64,000 bases of DNA, from assembly GCF_014837045.1 (NCBI RefSeq), contig NZ_JACSPR010000002.1, positions 248,001 to 312,000 on the forward strand, read 5' to 3'. A model generated the notes under the pieces. That model did no database searches. It was given only the letters and a program-made list of their open reading frames with translations, and had not been told where the DNA came from. A program made the translations under genes and the position numbers. This document shows positions 1 through 8,826 of this stretch, in pieces (position 1 is the first letter of the stretch; each line of letters begins with the position of its first letter). The DNA comes from Corynebacterium gallinarum (GTDB lineage Bacteria; Actinomycetota; Actinomycetes; Mycobacteriales; Mycobacteriaceae).

Positions 1-872
1 ACCCGGAGGTGATCCTGGGCCGCGCGGGGCACACCGTCGGCGTAACCTGCGGGCACCACCGCCACGAACCCGTCCGTCTCGGCGCACCAGGTCAACCCGT
101 AGGAGGTCCCCTCACCCTTTCTAATGGGCTTGACGACGGTGATCGCCCCCGCCCACGTCATCGCCGGCCGCAGGCCATGGTCCAGGCCCGGGATGGGTTC
201 CAGGCCGTACAGGGCCACACCCGGGCGGACCATGTCCATGTGGAGATCCGGGCGGGTGAGCGTGGCCGGGGAGTTACACAGGTGGTTCTCCGGCACCTCC
301 AGGCCCAGTGCGCGGGCCCGGTCGATGGCCCGGCGGAAGGTCTCCGCCTGGTGGTCGGTCTCGGGGTTGTCGGGTTCATCGGCGCAGGACAGGTGGGTGA
401 ACAACCCGGTGACCTCGATGGGCCCGCAGTCGCGGAGCAGGGTGAACACCGCATCCCAGTCCTGCTCATCCACGCCGGAACGGTGCAGCGCGGTATCCAC
501 CTTGACGCTGACGCGGATGGTCCGGGAGGTGGGGGGTGCGTCGACAAGCACCTGGGCGTGCCGCGGGGAGATCACCGCGAGGTCGATGCCCGCCTCGACG
601 GCGGCGGCCCAGTCCTGCTCCGGGGACCAGATCCAGCACAGGATCGGTGTGGTGATGCCGGTGGCGCGCATGGCCAGTGCCTCGGCGATGGTGGCCACGC
701 CGAACGCATCCGCACCGTTGGCTGCCATGACCGGGGCGACCCGGTCCATGCCGTGGTTGTACCCGTCCGCCTTGACCACCGCCATCAGTTTCGCCGCGCC
801 CACCCGGTTCTTCAGCAGGCGGGTGTTGTAGGCGATGGCGTCCAGATCGATGCGGGTGGTGAGCAGATTCAT
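1..872 (-). CDS. alr: Alanine racemase, C-terminal part outside window
   Basis: PLP-dependent enzyme that interconverts L- and D-alanine for peptidoglycan synthesis in the cytoplasm. Translation from ATG at 872 begins MNLLTTRIDLDAIAYNTRLL, followed by the lysine-containing AVVKADGYNHG motif (PLP Schiff base). Near the left edge is VPAGYADGVPR, the motif around the catalytic tyrosine of the C-terminal beta domain. About 290 residues are visible; the family is usually 360-390, so the 3' end lies outside the window. It is divergent from the hydrolase-like gene at 1009. The start was chosen because it places the conserved R-x-D-L-D-A-I-A-x-N motif at the extreme N-terminus. Confidence 0.93.
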   Translation of the reverse strand, partial: MNLLTTRIDLDAIAYNTRLLKNRVGAAKLMAVVKADGYNHGMDRVAPVMAANGADAFGVATIAEALAMRATGITTPILCWIWSPEQDWAAAVEAGIDLAVISPRHAQVLVDAPPTSRTIRVSVKVDTALHRSGVDEQDWDAVFTLLRDCGPIEVTGLFTHLSCADEPDNPETDHQAETFRRAIDRARALGLEVPENHLCNSPATLTRPDLHMDMVRPGVALYGLEPIPGLDHGLRPAMTWAGAITVVKPIRKGEGTSYGLTWCAETDGFVAVVPAGYADGVPRAAQDHLR

Positions 873-1008
873 GGTTTCTCATTGTGCCACCACCTCCCCG
901 TCACTCCAACGGAAGGGACACCGTTGTCGCGGGTTCCTGATACCGGTGGCACACCCGGGTCGGATCATCCTGCCGTCCGGGGTGATGCTTTCCACTATTC
1001 TTGACCGT

Positions 1009-1866
1009 GTGGCTGAGAATCTGAAAAAACATCTGTCAAAGCTGTCCAAGCGTGGACCGCACCGGGTCATGGTCGGTGACCTTGATTATGCGGGTCTGCC
1101 CGGCAAGATCTATACCCCCGCCGAGGGCAACGGTGTACCCGGCGTGGCCTTTGGTCACGACTGGATGAAACCGATCAAGCACTATCACCAGACGCTGCGT
1201 CACCTGGCCAGCTGGGGTATCGCCGTGGCCGCACCCAACACCGAGACCGGGTTCCTCCCGGATCACCGTGGTTTCGCCGCCGATCTGGATTCTGCCCTGC
1301 AGATCCTCGCCGGTGTGAAACTCGGTGCCGGTAAGGTCACCGTCAACCCGGCCGGTCTCGGCATGGTCGGTCACGGCATGGGTGCCGGTGCCGCGGTCCT
1401 GGCCTCGGCCAACCGCACCGCGGTCCGCGCGGTCGGTGCCCTCTACCCCGCCCCCACCTCCCCGTCGTGTGTGGATGCGGCCCCCGCCGTGAAGGCCCCG
1501 GGGCTGGTCATCGGCACCGCACAGCTGGGGATGTTCGACGCCGGTGATTCCGCCAAGGTCGCCGCCCGGTGGGGTGGTGACGTGCTCTACCGCGAACTGG
1601 ACAACGGCAACCAGCAGGGTTTCTCCGAGGACACCATGTTCAAACTGCTCGTCGGCGTGGGGCGTCCGCAGACCGCCGGCCAGGAACTGGCCCGTGGCCT
1701 GCTCACCGGTTTCCTCCTCCACCAGCTGGCCGGCGAACGCTCCTACAAGGCCTTCTCCGATCCCGAGGCAGAAGCGAAGAAGGTCACGTCCTACTGGGGT
1801 ATCGACCTGGAGGAGAAGGCCTTCCCACAGGATGAGTCCCCGCTGCCGTTTCTGAACAGTAAATAA
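1009..1866 (+). CDS. Alpha/beta-hydrolase (dienelactone-hydrolase-like) protein lacking the usual nucleophile
   Basis: About 285 residues with an alpha/beta-hydrolase layout: the segment PGVAFGHDWMKPIKHYHQTL resembles the oxyanion strand, and MVGHGMGAGAAVLAS sits where the nucleophile elbow belongs. The elbow is normally G-x-S-x-G or G-x-C-x-G; here the central residue is glycine (GHGMG), so classical hydrolysis is doubtful. The GTG at 1009 is preferred because TATTCT at 996-1001 lies seven bases upstream, as for a leaderless mRNA, and no ribosome-binding site precedes it. An in-frame ATG at 985 is the alternative. Substrate unknown. Confidence 0.75.
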   Translation: MAENLKKHLSKLSKRGPHRVMVGDLDYAGLPGKIYTPAEGNGVPGVAFGHDWMKPIKHYHQTLRHLASWGIAVAAPNTETGFLPDHRGFAADLDSALQILAGVKLGAGKVTVNPAGLGMVGHGMGAGAAVLASANRTAVRAVGALYPAPTSPSCVDAAPAVKAPGLVIGTAQLGMFDAGDSAKVAARWGGDVLYRELDNGNQQGFSEDTMFKLLVGVGRPQTAGQELARGLLTGFLLHQLAGERSYKAFSDPEAEAKKVTSYWGIDLEEKAFPQDESPLPFLNSK

Positions 1867-1892
1867 CCCCAGGGTGGGACCCCACCTGGCGG

Positions 1893-2153
1893 TCAGGCCC
1901 GGCGCAGAATCGACTGCACGGGCCCGCGACCACGGGGTCGCCCACGCCCGGCCTGTTGCGGTGTCCGCGCCACCGGGCTAGTCGGTGTGACCTGCGGTGG
2001 TGACGTTGCCATCTGCTGTCGGCCCGGCTCACCCGGACTGGACTTAGCCACCTCGCCCTGTGCCTTGGCCAGGGCCTTTTCAAATTCCGCCATGCGGGCT
2101 GCCGTCCGTTCACGAAACTGCGCCACGAAAACCTCGTACTCCACCGCTACCAC
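1893..2153 (-). CDS. Small protein of unknown function, last gene of an ESX-4-associated trio
   Basis: An 86-residue protein. The N-terminal 40 residues (VEYEVFVAQFRERTAARMAE onward) look helical and charged; the rest is Pro/Thr/Arg rich, ending in GRGRPRGRGPVQSILRRA. The start codon overlaps the end of the preceding gene (2147-3580), so translation is probably coupled. I do not recognise the family. Position in a unit with an EspC-like protein and a Rv3439c-like protein suggests a role linked to type VII secretion, which is inference only. Confidence 0.6.
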   Translation of the reverse strand: MVAVEYEVFVAQFRERTAARMAEFEKALAKAQGEVAKSSPGEPGRQQMATSPPQVTPTSPVARTPQQAGRGRPRGRGPVQSILRRA

Positions 2154-3580
2154 CCGCCTACCCTGCGGACACGGCCCGGAGCATCATCAGGGGCATCGCC
2201 CGGGGTACCACCCGGCGCGGGTGCTGCCGGCGGTGGTGTAACCGGGGCGACCGGGGTGGCTGCCTGCTGATACTCGACCTGCACCGGCTCCCCCACCGTG
2301 GGGTCATGGACGGCAGCTGTTGCCGCCGCCTGCACCATGCCCGGTTGTGGTTTGGGGGGTGGTTCGGCCACCAGATGCAACTCCGAGGCCGGGGTGGGCT
2401 TCGGAGTAGGTTCGGGGGTGGGCTCGGCAACAGGTTCCGGAGCCGGCACTGGTTCCACCGTAGGGGTAGCAGCCAGCGGGGTAGCGTCGGGAGACGGTGC
2501 AGGTGGCATCTGCGCCGCGTCCATGCCCATGGTCTGTGCGACCTCCCCGAGGAAATCAACCAGAACCCCGACCCCCACCACGAGCAGTCCGATGCCGATC
2601 CCACTGATCGCACTGTTTATGGTGTGTTCCCGGTTGCCATCCTCAGCGGGAGGAGTCTCCACCCCGGCCTCATCCTCATCCTGTTCCCCGTCCGGTTTCT
2701 CCTCGGGTTTCTCGTCCTGCACCGGTTCCGGATCACACGGTTGTGATCGTGGTTCAGGATCACAGGCTTCGGGTTCTGTCTTAACGGTGGGTTTGCCTGC
2801 CTCCGGGGAGTCCGCGGTCGGTGGGTCCACCGATGCGGGTGCCGTCCCGGGTGTGGCCCCAGGTGTTATCCCCGGTGTCGTCACCGGAGATTCCGGGACG
2901 GTACCGGCCCCGCCGCCGACGCCTCCCCCACCAGCTCCGGCACCACCGACCGCGGGCGCCACACCGGGTGCGGGGGCCTCACAGACCCTGCGGCCGTGCT
3001 CAATGAGTGCGCCATAACAGTTCTCGATGGCACGGTCCCGGTCCTCGCACAAACCGAGAACCATGGCGGCGGCATCGTTGATGATCTCCGCACCGGCCTG
3101 CACAGTGGCGATGAACGCCTCCGGATGCTCCGTCGGGTCCAGGGTGGACAGGTGGTTGGTGATCTGGGCGATGATCCCGGCGAGCTGCCCCAGGATGGCA
3201 TCGACCCCGTCATCGGATTCCCGGACGGTGGTGTCGATGGCATCGGCGGCGCGGTCGGCGGCCTCCGCCACCTCCTCAGCCTCGTTGCGGTTGTCCGCCC
3301 AGTCCGACACCCGGTCCACCAGTTCGCTGATGATCATGCCTCCCGCCACACCGCCGAACATCCGGCCCAGGGGTTTGAGCAAACCCAGGAGACCGCCGAT
3401 CTCGGAGTCGCCGGCAGCGGAGCGGCCCCCCGACCGCAGCTGGCCGGTGTCCAGGCCCGTGATAGTGTCATAGGCCTTCTTCAGCACCCGTTCCGGAATC
3501 GACGGACCGCCATAGGTTCCCCGGCTGGCAGCCTGCAGCTGCGACACCGCGCTGCCATAGGAGGAGATCGACGCGCTCAC
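2147..3580 (-). CDS. Ala/Pro-rich membrane protein, Rv3439c-like, ESX-4 associated
   Basis: 477 residues. The first 200 look globular and helical, with a Gly-rich hydrophobic stretch (LLKPLGRMFGGVAGGMIISE) and possible coiled-coil segments. A long low-complexity region of Pro, Thr, Glu and Asp follows, then one transmembrane segment (GIGIGLLVVGVGVLVDFLGE), then a proline-rich tail. Position and size match the alanine/proline-rich protein found beside mrsA (glmM) in the M. tuberculosis ESX-4 neighbourhood (Rv3439c, about 467 aa). Its start overlaps the upstream EspC-like gene by four bases (ATGA). The function of the family is not established to my knowledge. Confidence 0.75.
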   Translation of the reverse strand: MSASISSYGSAVSQLQAASRGTYGGPSIPERVLKKAYDTITGLDTGQLRSGGRSAAGDSEIGGLLGLLKPLGRMFGGVAGGMIISELVDRVSDWADNRNEAEEVAEAADRAADAIDTTVRESDDGVDAILGQLAGIIAQITNHLSTLDPTEHPEAFIATVQAGAEIINDAAAMVLGLCEDRDRAIENCYGALIEHGRRVCEAPAPGVAPAVGGAGAGGGGVGGGAGTVPESPVTTPGITPGATPGTAPASVDPPTADSPEAGKPTVKTEPEACDPEPRSQPCDPEPVQDEKPEEKPDGEQDEDEAGVETPPAEDGNREHTINSAISGIGIGLLVVGVGVLVDFLGEVAQTMGMDAAQMPPAPSPDATPLAATPTVEPVPAPEPVAEPTPEPTPKPTPASELHLVAEPPPKPQPGMVQAAATAAVHDPTVGEPVQVEYQQAATPVAPVTPPPAAPAPGGTPGDAPDDAPGRVRRVGGW

Positions 3581-3888
3581 CTACCCTCACCGTCCACATG
3601 CCCCAGCTCACGGCCCACACCGGCATCCTCGTCGCGGAACACCCCGACCTCCCGGGCTGCGGCGTCGGCGGTGGCCTCCACCGCATCAAGACGCTTGTCG
3701 ACGCCCCGGTGCAACTCCTCCAACATCGTCGCGACCTGGGAACCCCACGTCGAAAAGCCCTGGCCGGCAGCGGCCACCGGGAACGCCGGCGGGCCCGCAC
3801 GGTGCCGTTGCCGCTGGTGTGTGGCCTCCCCCAGCATGGTGCGTACGGCGTTCAACGCCCCATCGACGTTGAGGTTGAATCCCGACAT
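3577..3888 (-). CDS. EspC/DUF2580-like type VII secretion-associated protein
   Basis: 103 residues starting MSGFNLNVDGALNAV. A helix, a turn containing FSTWGSQVATML and a second helix rich in Asp/Glu/Ala resemble the WXG100-related EspC (DUF2580) fold. It occupies the place of Rv3440c (also about 103 aa) next to glmM in the mycobacterial ESX-4 region. The ATG at 3888 has a good ribosome-binding site (AGGGGG, about six bases upstream); an earlier in-frame ATG at 3906 lacks one. First gene of a three-gene unit, preceded by an ECF-like promoter at 3932-3957. Probably a secreted substrate or accessory factor. Confidence 0.7.
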   Translation of the reverse strand: MSGFNLNVDGALNAVRTMLGEATHQRQRHRAGPPAFPVAAAGQGFSTWGSQVATMLEELHRGVDKRLDAVEATADAAAREVGVFRDEDAGVGRELGHVDGEGR

Positions 3889-3931
3889 GACAATCCCCCT
3901 GTGCAATCAACTGTGGTGTACACCAGTGTTT

Positions 3932-3957
3932 GACTACGCAGGGGGTGAAATGGTTCC
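3932..3957 (-). promoter_or_regulatory. ECF-sigma-like promoter (GGAAC-N18-GTC) of the EspC-like operon
   Basis: On the minus strand this reads GGGAACC, a spacer ending TGCGTA, then GTCAAA. The GGAAC and GTC elements are separated by exactly 18 bases, as in the copies at 8765-8790, 13683-13708 and 18450-18475, and TGCGYAGTC is shared. The predicted transcript start lies about 36 bases before the ATG at 3888. Confidence 0.65.
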
Positions 3958-3977
3958 CGGGGAACCGGAATTGGCAG

Positions 3978-5321
3978 CTAGGCCTCGGCGACCACCGCGG
4001 CGAGACGCCCGGCGACACGACGGGCCTGCTCCTGCTCCGCGGCCTCGACCATGACGCGGAAGAGCTCTTCGGTGCCGGAGGCACGCAGCAGCACACGGCC
4101 GGTTCCACCGAGTTCCTCCTCGGCAGCCTCCACGGCAGCCTGGACATTGGGGTTTTTCATGATGGCGGACTTGTCGGCGACCGGCACATTGATGAGGACC
4201 TGTGGCAGCACGGTCATCGCGGCCGCCAGCTCGGACAGCGACTTGCCGGTCTCCGCCATGCGCGCCATGAGCGACAGACCGGTGAGGGTGCCGTCACCGG
4301 TGGTGCCGTGATCCGGCAGGACGATGTGACCCGACTGCTCGCCACCGAGCGCATACCCACCGGCGTTGAGCTCCTCCAGGACATAACGGTCGCCCACCTT
4401 GGTGGTGAGCAGCTGGATGTCGGCCTTCTCCATGGCCAGTTTCAGACCCAGGTTGGACATGACGGTGGCCACCAGGGTGTTCTTGCGCAGCTCGGAGTTC
4501 TCCTTCATGGCGATCGCGAGGATGGCCATGATCTCATCACCGTCGACAATGTTGCCGTCACTATCCACCGCGAGGCAGCGGTCGGCGTCACCGTCGTGGG
4601 CCAGTCCGATATCCGCGCCGTGCTCCAGGACAGCCGCCTGGATCTGGTCCATGTGGGTGGATCCGCACTTCTCGTTGATGTTGTAGGCATTGGGCGTGTT
4701 GTGGATGGCAATCACCTTCGCCCCGGCAGCCTCATAGGCCTGCGGTGCGACCACACTGGCGGCACCGTTGGCGGCGTCGACCACCACGGTGATACCCGAG
4801 AGGTCCGCGGGGACAGCATCAGCCAGGTGCTGCAGGTAGCGACCCCGGGCATCCGGCGCCTCCTCGATGACACGACCGATGCCGTGTCCGGTGGGGCCCT
4901 CCTCCGGGAGGTCATTCATCACGCGCTCGATCTCATCCTCCACCTCGTCGGGGAGCTTGTGTCCACCGGCGGAGAAGAACTTGATGCCGTTGTCGGGCAT
5001 GGGGTTGTGGGATGCAGAGATCATGACACCCATGTCGGCGCCGTAGTCATCGGTGAGGAAGGCAACACCCGGGGTCGGGATCACGCCGACACGCAGCACA
5101 TCCACACCACGGCTGGCCATGCCGGCAGCCAGGGCTGCCGCGAGCATCTCGCCGGACACACGGGGGTCACGGCCCACGATGGCCACCGGGCGGCGACCAT
5201 GGGGGCGGGTACCTGCTGTGAGAACGTGGGCCGCTGCTGCACCGAGCTTCAGTGCGAGGGGCGCGGTGAGGGTCTTGTTCGCCAGACCACGAACACCGTC
5301 GGTTCCAAAAAGTCGAGTCAT
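3978..5321 (-). CDS. glmM: Phosphoglucosamine mutase
   Basis: Converts glucosamine-6-phosphate to glucosamine-1-phosphate for UDP-GlcNAc and peptidoglycan synthesis. The 447-residue protein starts [16 protein letters not shown]. It carries the phosphoserine loop ISASHNP (Ser104), the Mg-binding DGDADR motif, the sugar-binding GGEQSGHI motif and the C-terminal phosphate-binding [14 protein letters not shown]. Length is normal for the family. The ATG at 5321 was chosen over an upstream extension because it opens with the conserved motif and has CATAAT seven bases upstream (leaderless). Lies downstream of rpsI, the same order as mrsA in mycobacteria. Confidence 0.97.
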   Translation of the reverse strand: MTRLFGTDGVRGLANKTLTAPLALKLGAAAAHVLTAGTRPHGRRPVAIVGRDPRVSGEMLAAALAAGMASRGVDVLRVGVIPTPGVAFLTDDYGADMGVMISASHNPMPDNGIKFFSAGGHKLPDEVEDEIERVMNDLPEEGPTGHGIGRVIEEAPDARGRYLQHLADAVPADLSGITVVVDAANGAASVVAPQAYEAAGAKVIAIHNTPNAYNINEKCGSTHMDQIQAAVLEHGADIGLAHDGDADRCLAVDSDGNIVDGDEIMAILAIAMKENSELRKNTLVATVMSNLGLKLAMEKADIQLLTTKVGDRYVLEELNAGGYALGGEQSGHIVLPDHGTTGDGTLTGLSLMARMAETGKSLSELAAAMTVLPQVLINVPVADKSAIMKNPNVQAAVEAAEEELGGTGRVLLRASGTEELFRVMVEAAEQEQARRVAGRLAAVVAEA

Positions 5322-5328
5322 GCCTAAC

Positions 5329-5334
5329 ATTATG
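5329..5334 (-). promoter_or_regulatory. Putative -10 box of glmM (leaderless)
   Basis: CATAAT on the minus strand, seven bases before the glmM ATG at 5321. No ribosome-binding site precedes that start, which fits a leaderless transcript. Confidence 0.4.
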
Positions 5335-5443
5335 CACGTCCACCGCCTGATCGCCCGACACCACAACCGTTATTGCCCCAATTGGGGCAGATTTCTCGGT
5401 CGGCGATGGCGGGTCGTCGACAAGCAGGCCCTTGAAAAGCGGA

Positions 5444-5480
5444 CAACCCGCCCACCGTGGGAACACGGTGAAGCGGGTTG
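5444..5480 (-). terminator. Terminator of the rplM-rpsI operon
   Basis: Inverted repeat CAACCCGC...CACCGTG / CACGGTG...GCGGGTTG with a four-base loop and a small bulge, starting 20 bases after the rpsI stop. On the minus strand it is followed by a short T run (GCTTTT). Confidence 0.7.
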
Positions 5481-5500
5481 AACAGGCAAGCGGAGAAAAA

Positions 5501-6049
5501 TCAGCGCTTGGAGTACTGCGGGGCACGACGTGCCTTGTGCAGACCAGCCTTCTTACGCTCAACTGCACGAGCGTCACGGGTGAGGAATCCGGCCTTCTTC
5601 AGGGCAGGACGCTCAGCCGGGTTGTAGGCGTTGAGTGCGCGGGCGATGGCGAGGCGGAATGCGCCAGCCTGACCGGTAGGTCCGCCGCCACCCAGGTTTG
5701 CGTGGATGTCGAACTGATCCTCGCGGCCCAGCAGGACCAGAGGAGCCTTGATCAGCTGCTGGTGCAGCTTGTTCGGGAAGTAATCCTCGAGGGTGCGGCC
5801 GTTGCAGGTGATCTCACCGGAGCCGGCAACCACGCGGATACGGACGATGGCGCGCTTACGACGACCAACGGTCCAGATAGGGCCGTCGAGAACTGCAGGT
5901 GCAGCCTCGATGGTCTCTTCCTCGGTGGAGGTGGAGATCGCATCACCGATGGTGTTGGTGAACTCCTCGGTGGCAGCGGTTGCTGCAGCGATGTCGGCAG
6001 CGTCAGCGACGTTGCTCTCTACGTTCTCGTTCTGGATAGGCTCGGACAT
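5501..6049 (-). CDS. rpsI: 30S ribosomal protein S9
   Basis: 182 residues. The S9 core starts at about residue 58 ([18 protein letters not shown]) and ends in the classic [17 protein letters not shown] tail that reaches the ribosomal P site. An N-terminal extension of some 55 acidic, Ala/Thr/Glu-rich residues precedes the core, so the protein is longer than the roughly 130-residue E. coli S9. The start codon overlaps the rplM stop (TAATG), indicating translational coupling. A hairpin terminator follows. Confidence 0.97.
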   Translation of the reverse strand: MSEPIQNENVESNVADAADIAAATAATEEFTNTIGDAISTSTEEETIEAAPAVLDGPIWTVGRRKRAIVRIRVVAGSGEITCNGRTLEDYFPNKLHQQLIKAPLVLLGREDQFDIHANLGGGGPTGQAGAFRLAIARALNAYNPAERPALKKAGFLTRDARAVERKKAGLHKARRAPQYSKR

Positions 6050-6492
6050 TACTGGGCCACCTTCTTGATCTCGTAGGTCTCCGGCTTCTGAGCAGCGTAA
6101 GGGTGCTCAGAACCAGCGAAGACGTGCAGCTTCTTCACAGATGCAGCGGTCAGCTTGTTGTGCGGCATCATGCCGGTGATGGATTCCTCGAGCACACGCT
6201 CCGGGTGCAGTTCCAGGGAACGGCCCAGGGTCATGGACTTCAGACCACCCGGGTAACCGGAGTGGCGGTAGCGCATTTCACGATCGCGCTTGTTGGAGGT
6301 GATGGCAACCTTGTCAGCGTTGATGATGATGACGTGGTCACCGCAGTCAACGTTGGGTGCGAACAGGGGCTTGCCCTTGCCGCGAAGCAGGTCGGCGGCG
6401 TGGGTGGCCAGGCGACCCAGGACCACGTCAGTGGCGTCGATGACGTACCACTTACGGGTGATGTCACCGCTCTTCGGGTGGTAAGTAGACAC
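6049..6492 (-). CDS. rplM: 50S ribosomal protein L13
   Basis: 147 residues, the normal length. Motifs include [20 protein letters not shown] and the conserved [18 protein letters not shown] region, ending [11 protein letters not shown]-like (here [20 protein letters not shown]). Start is GTG at 6492 with AAGGAG seven bases upstream. First gene of the rplM-rpsI operon, with a probable promoter at 6646-6674 and a leader of about 145 bases. Confidence 0.97.
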
Positions 6493-6645
6493 TATGACTC
6501 CTTAAATAAGTCTGTCTAGGAACTGCCAGCCAGGAACATGCACGGAAGAACTCATGACGGCGGCCGGTGGTGACCCGATCATGCTCTGCTGTTGGGGTAC
6601 GCGCTTGAATAAACGCCACATCCCGACTCCACACACAGGGTTATA

Positions 6646-6674
6646 AGGGTACTCTTGTTGCCCCCGTATACCAA
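6646..6674 (-). promoter_or_regulatory. Probable housekeeping promoter of rplM-rpsI
   Basis: Minus strand: TTGGTA (6669-6674), 17-base spacer, TACCCT (6646-6651). The same TTGGTA -35 and 17-base spacing is seen before infA. Leader to the rplM start is about 145 bases. Confidence 0.5.
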
Positions 6675-6756
6675 AACGGCCCCGGCGGCCACAGCAGCTG
6701 GCCGGGGTGCACGGGATTTACGGGGTGTTTCAGGTCTCTCCGTGTTCTCAGGGTTT

Positions 6757-7698
6757 TCAGGGGCGCTGCCGCACGACGGTGGCCACCCAGCCCTTCCCCA
6801 CCTTCGGTTCATCGCCGCAGGAGGAGATGACTCCCTCGATGGTGCGCTGGTCCAGCTCGACCTCGAAGATCCGGCCATCCGGGTGGGTGACCACGACGGT
6901 CCCCGGCTGCGCATCCACCTCCAGTTGTCCCAACCCGACGGTCTCCCCGTTGCCGATCAGCTGCTCGGCGACAGCCAGTTCCGCGACCTGACCACGGGCA
7001 TCCAGGGTGCCACGTCCCCGGTTGCCGGGGTGGAAGTATTCCCCACGCTGGGCTGTGGTGAGCAGCGCGGCGGTGGACTCGGCGTTGAGTCGGCCGAAGG
7101 AGTAGTTCCACGGCATCAGCAGCATCGAGGGTGCGAAACGGTGTCCCTTGGTGTGCGAGGACTCCCACACGAAACCGGAGGGGAACTGCGCGACCAGCTC
7201 CGCCGCCAGGGGCCTGCCCTTGATCGCGCAGCAGGCATCCCGTTTGGCGTGGGTGCAGATCAGCAGCACGGGGTGATCCACGCGCTGGGTGCCCAGGCCT
7301 GCCCCGTTGCGTCCGGGACCGGAGAGATCCAGGTCGAGGACCCCGGCCGGATCATCGATAACGAGGCGTTCGGTCACCGCCTGGTCGCTGAACACCAGGA
7401 ACACGGTGTGCCCATCGATCTGGCGACCTTCCCGCCCGGGTTTGCGGATGAGCTGCAGGCCCATCTTCGCCGCCTTGAGGTGAGCCTCCAGGCGGGTGGT
7501 GAGCTCCGGGGTGAAAGTCCCACCGTCGAGGACATCGCGGCTCCAGGGGCCGGGGTGTTCCAGCAGGACAAACCCCTGGCCGGTCTTGGCGGTACCCGGC
7601 AGGGGTTCCACGCCGACATCGGAGCACCGTAGAGGGGACCCGCTAGTCGAGCCGGTGGTCGAAACAGAAGTCAAGGAATCAACGCCCATCATTAACAA
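6757..7698 (-). CDS. Sucrase/ferredoxin-like family protein
   Basis: 313 residues. The central motif LLICTHAKRDACCAIKGRPL and the following WESSHTKGHRFAPSMLLMPW match the conserved core of the sucrase/ferredoxin-like family, a thioredoxin-fold [2Fe-2S] protein group. The Cys pair in DACCAIKG and the His residues downstream are candidate cluster ligands. No precise physiological role is established. A monocistronic minus-strand gene between the rplM promoter and the esx genes. The start is uncertain: ATG codons at residues 1, 3 and 4 are all possible. Confidence 0.8.
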   Translation of the reverse strand: MLMMGVDSLTSVSTTGSTSGSPLRCSDVGVEPLPGTAKTGQGFVLLEHPGPWSRDVLDGGTFTPELTTRLEAHLKAAKMGLQLIRKPGREGRQIDGHTVFLVFSDQAVTERLVIDDPAGVLDLDLSGPGRNGAGLGTQRVDHPVLLICTHAKRDACCAIKGRPLAAELVAQFPSGFVWESSHTKGHRFAPSMLLMPWNYSFGRLNAESTAALLTTAQRGEYFHPGNRGRGTLDARGQVAELAVAEQLIGNGETVGLGQLEVDAQPGTVVVTHPDGRIFEVELDQRTIEGVISSCGDEPKVGKGWVATVVRQRP

Positions 7699-8016
7699 GG
7701 ATTTTCACCCCAGGATACGAGAACACCCCGGGTAGTTCCATCATCACGGTACCCACGGTCACCACCGGCGCCCCGACGCGACAGCAACACCCCGGTCGCC
7801 TGGGGTGCGACCGGGGTGTGTGCGGGGCCACCACTATCGTGGCCTTCTGCTGCGGGGCCGGTGGGGTGTCACCTCCCGGATCGGGGTGTGTCCAAGCCTT
7901 GTTATCAATGGGCTGGGAGGTGACGGGATACAAACCGGGGGCAGCAGGTTCTCATCTCAGATCATCTGCTCATGGGCCTCCTGGATACGGGGTTGACCAA
8001 CAAGGTGTGCATGGGG
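7699..8016. other. Intergenic region between the sucrase/ferredoxin-like gene and esxT
   Basis: About 318 bases without a convincing gene. The only clear structure is the perfect 13-bp hairpin at 7787-7819. The short ORFs here lack recognisable motifs and start signals. Confidence 0.5.
7787..7819. terminator. Perfect 13-bp hairpin downstream of esxT, possible terminator
   Basis: ACACCCCGGTCGC and its exact complement GCGACCGGGGTGT flank a seven-base loop. No T run follows on either strand, so it may be a Rho-independent terminator of unusual type or an RNA 3'-end stabiliser for the esxUT transcript. Confidence 0.4.
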
Positions 8017-8307
8017 TTATCCACCCCAGCTGGCGGCGGCCTGCCTGTTGACGTCACTCATGCGCTCGGCGCCCTGGGAGACGGTCTGGGAGATGGTGGC
8101 CAGGATGGTGTTGAGCTCGGCGGCTGCGTTGTCCCACTTCAACTGGGCCTCGTTGTAGGCCACGGCACTGTCACCCTCCCAGGTGGCGACCATCGGCTGG
8201 AGCTGCTGCTTCAGCCCGTCGAGAAGCGAGTTGATGCGACCGGAGGTGGAGTTGATGTCGGTGGCGGCACCCTGGATGGCACCGAATTCATAACGGATCA
8301 TGTCCAT
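8017..8307 (-). CDS. esxT: WXG100 family ESX-4 substrate (EsxT-like)
   Basis: 96-residue helical hairpin protein with the WXG turn at Trp43 (ATWEGDSAVAYNEAQLKWDN). Length and motif are typical of WXG100 proteins, which are secreted as dimers by type VII systems. It follows the second WXG100 gene after 39 bases; the pair occupies the position of esxU-esxT of mycobacterial ESX-4. Assignment as esxT rests on gene order. Probably transcribed from the ECF-like promoter at 8765-8790. Confidence 0.88.
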   Translation of the reverse strand: MDMIRYEFGAIQGAATDINSTSGRINSLLDGLKQQLQPMVATWEGDSAVAYNEAQLKWDNAAAELNTILATISQTVSQGAERMSDVNRQAAASWGG

Positions 8308-8346
8308 GTGTTTTGTCCTTATATATAACGTGTCTGTGGATAACGT

Positions 8347-8667
8347 CTAGAGGTCCAGTCCCGCTCCGCCACCCACCGCGCTGAAGGCCTGGGCGTTGTC
8401 CGCCTCGGTGGAGTCGAAGGACCGGGCGTTGGCGCGGATGTTGGTGGAGATGGAATCAAGTGCCTCCTGCAGCTGGCGGGCGGAGTCATTCCAACGGTTC
8501 ATCAGCCCGTCGAAACTCACCTGCGCCTGTCCTGCCCAGCTGCCCCGCACGGAGTCAACGACCCCGCGCAGACGGCTCAGCTCATTTTGTACCTGGTCGT
8601 TGGTGTCATCGACCTGGCCTGCGGTGGCCAGCATGACATCGGATTCTGTCCTGAAAAGATTCGACAT
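8347..8667 (-). CDS. esxU: WXG100 family ESX-4 substrate (EsxU-like)
   Basis: 106 residues with the WXG turn at Trp44 (RGSWAGQAQVSFDGLMNRWN) between two helices. The C-terminal part (RSFDSTEADNAQAF) could hold the secretion signal, although a strict YxxxD/E is not present and Phe replaces Tyr. First gene of the esxU-esxT pair. Presumed to form a heterodimer with the downstream WXG100 protein and to be exported by the EccBCD/MycP machinery encoded next to it. Confidence 0.88.
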   Translation of the reverse strand: MSNLFRTESDVMLATAGQVDDTNDQVQNELSRLRGVVDSVRGSWAGQAQVSFDGLMNRWNDSARQLQEALDSISTNIRANARSFDSTEADNAQAFSAVGGGAGLDL

Positions 8668-8764
8668 GGGTTCGCCCCTCCTCGAACTAGTTGGTGTGTC
8701 AGTCCGGCACCGTGATCGGTGCCGGTCCCCCGAAAAGGCCTGTGTGCCCTTCCTGCCCTAGTAA

Positions 8765-8790
8765 GACTGCGCAAACCTCCCGGAGGTTCC
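8765..8790 (-). promoter_or_regulatory. ECF-sigma-like promoter (GGAAC-N18-GTC) of esxU-esxT
   Basis: Minus strand reads GGGAACCTCCGGG, then GGTTTGCGCAGTCTTA. GGAAC and GTC are 18 bases apart, and TTGCGCAGTC is identical to the sites at 13683-13708 and 18450-18475. It points at esxU, about 90 bases downstream of the predicted start. Confidence 0.7.
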
Positions 8791-8826
8791 CCGCATGCGG
8801 GAAATACTTTCCGCGCTCACCCGTAC

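Noticed and set aside
9-1004. 331-codon plus-strand frame opposite alr
   Set aside because: The minus-strand frame encodes a clear alanine racemase; the plus-strand frame is a shadow.
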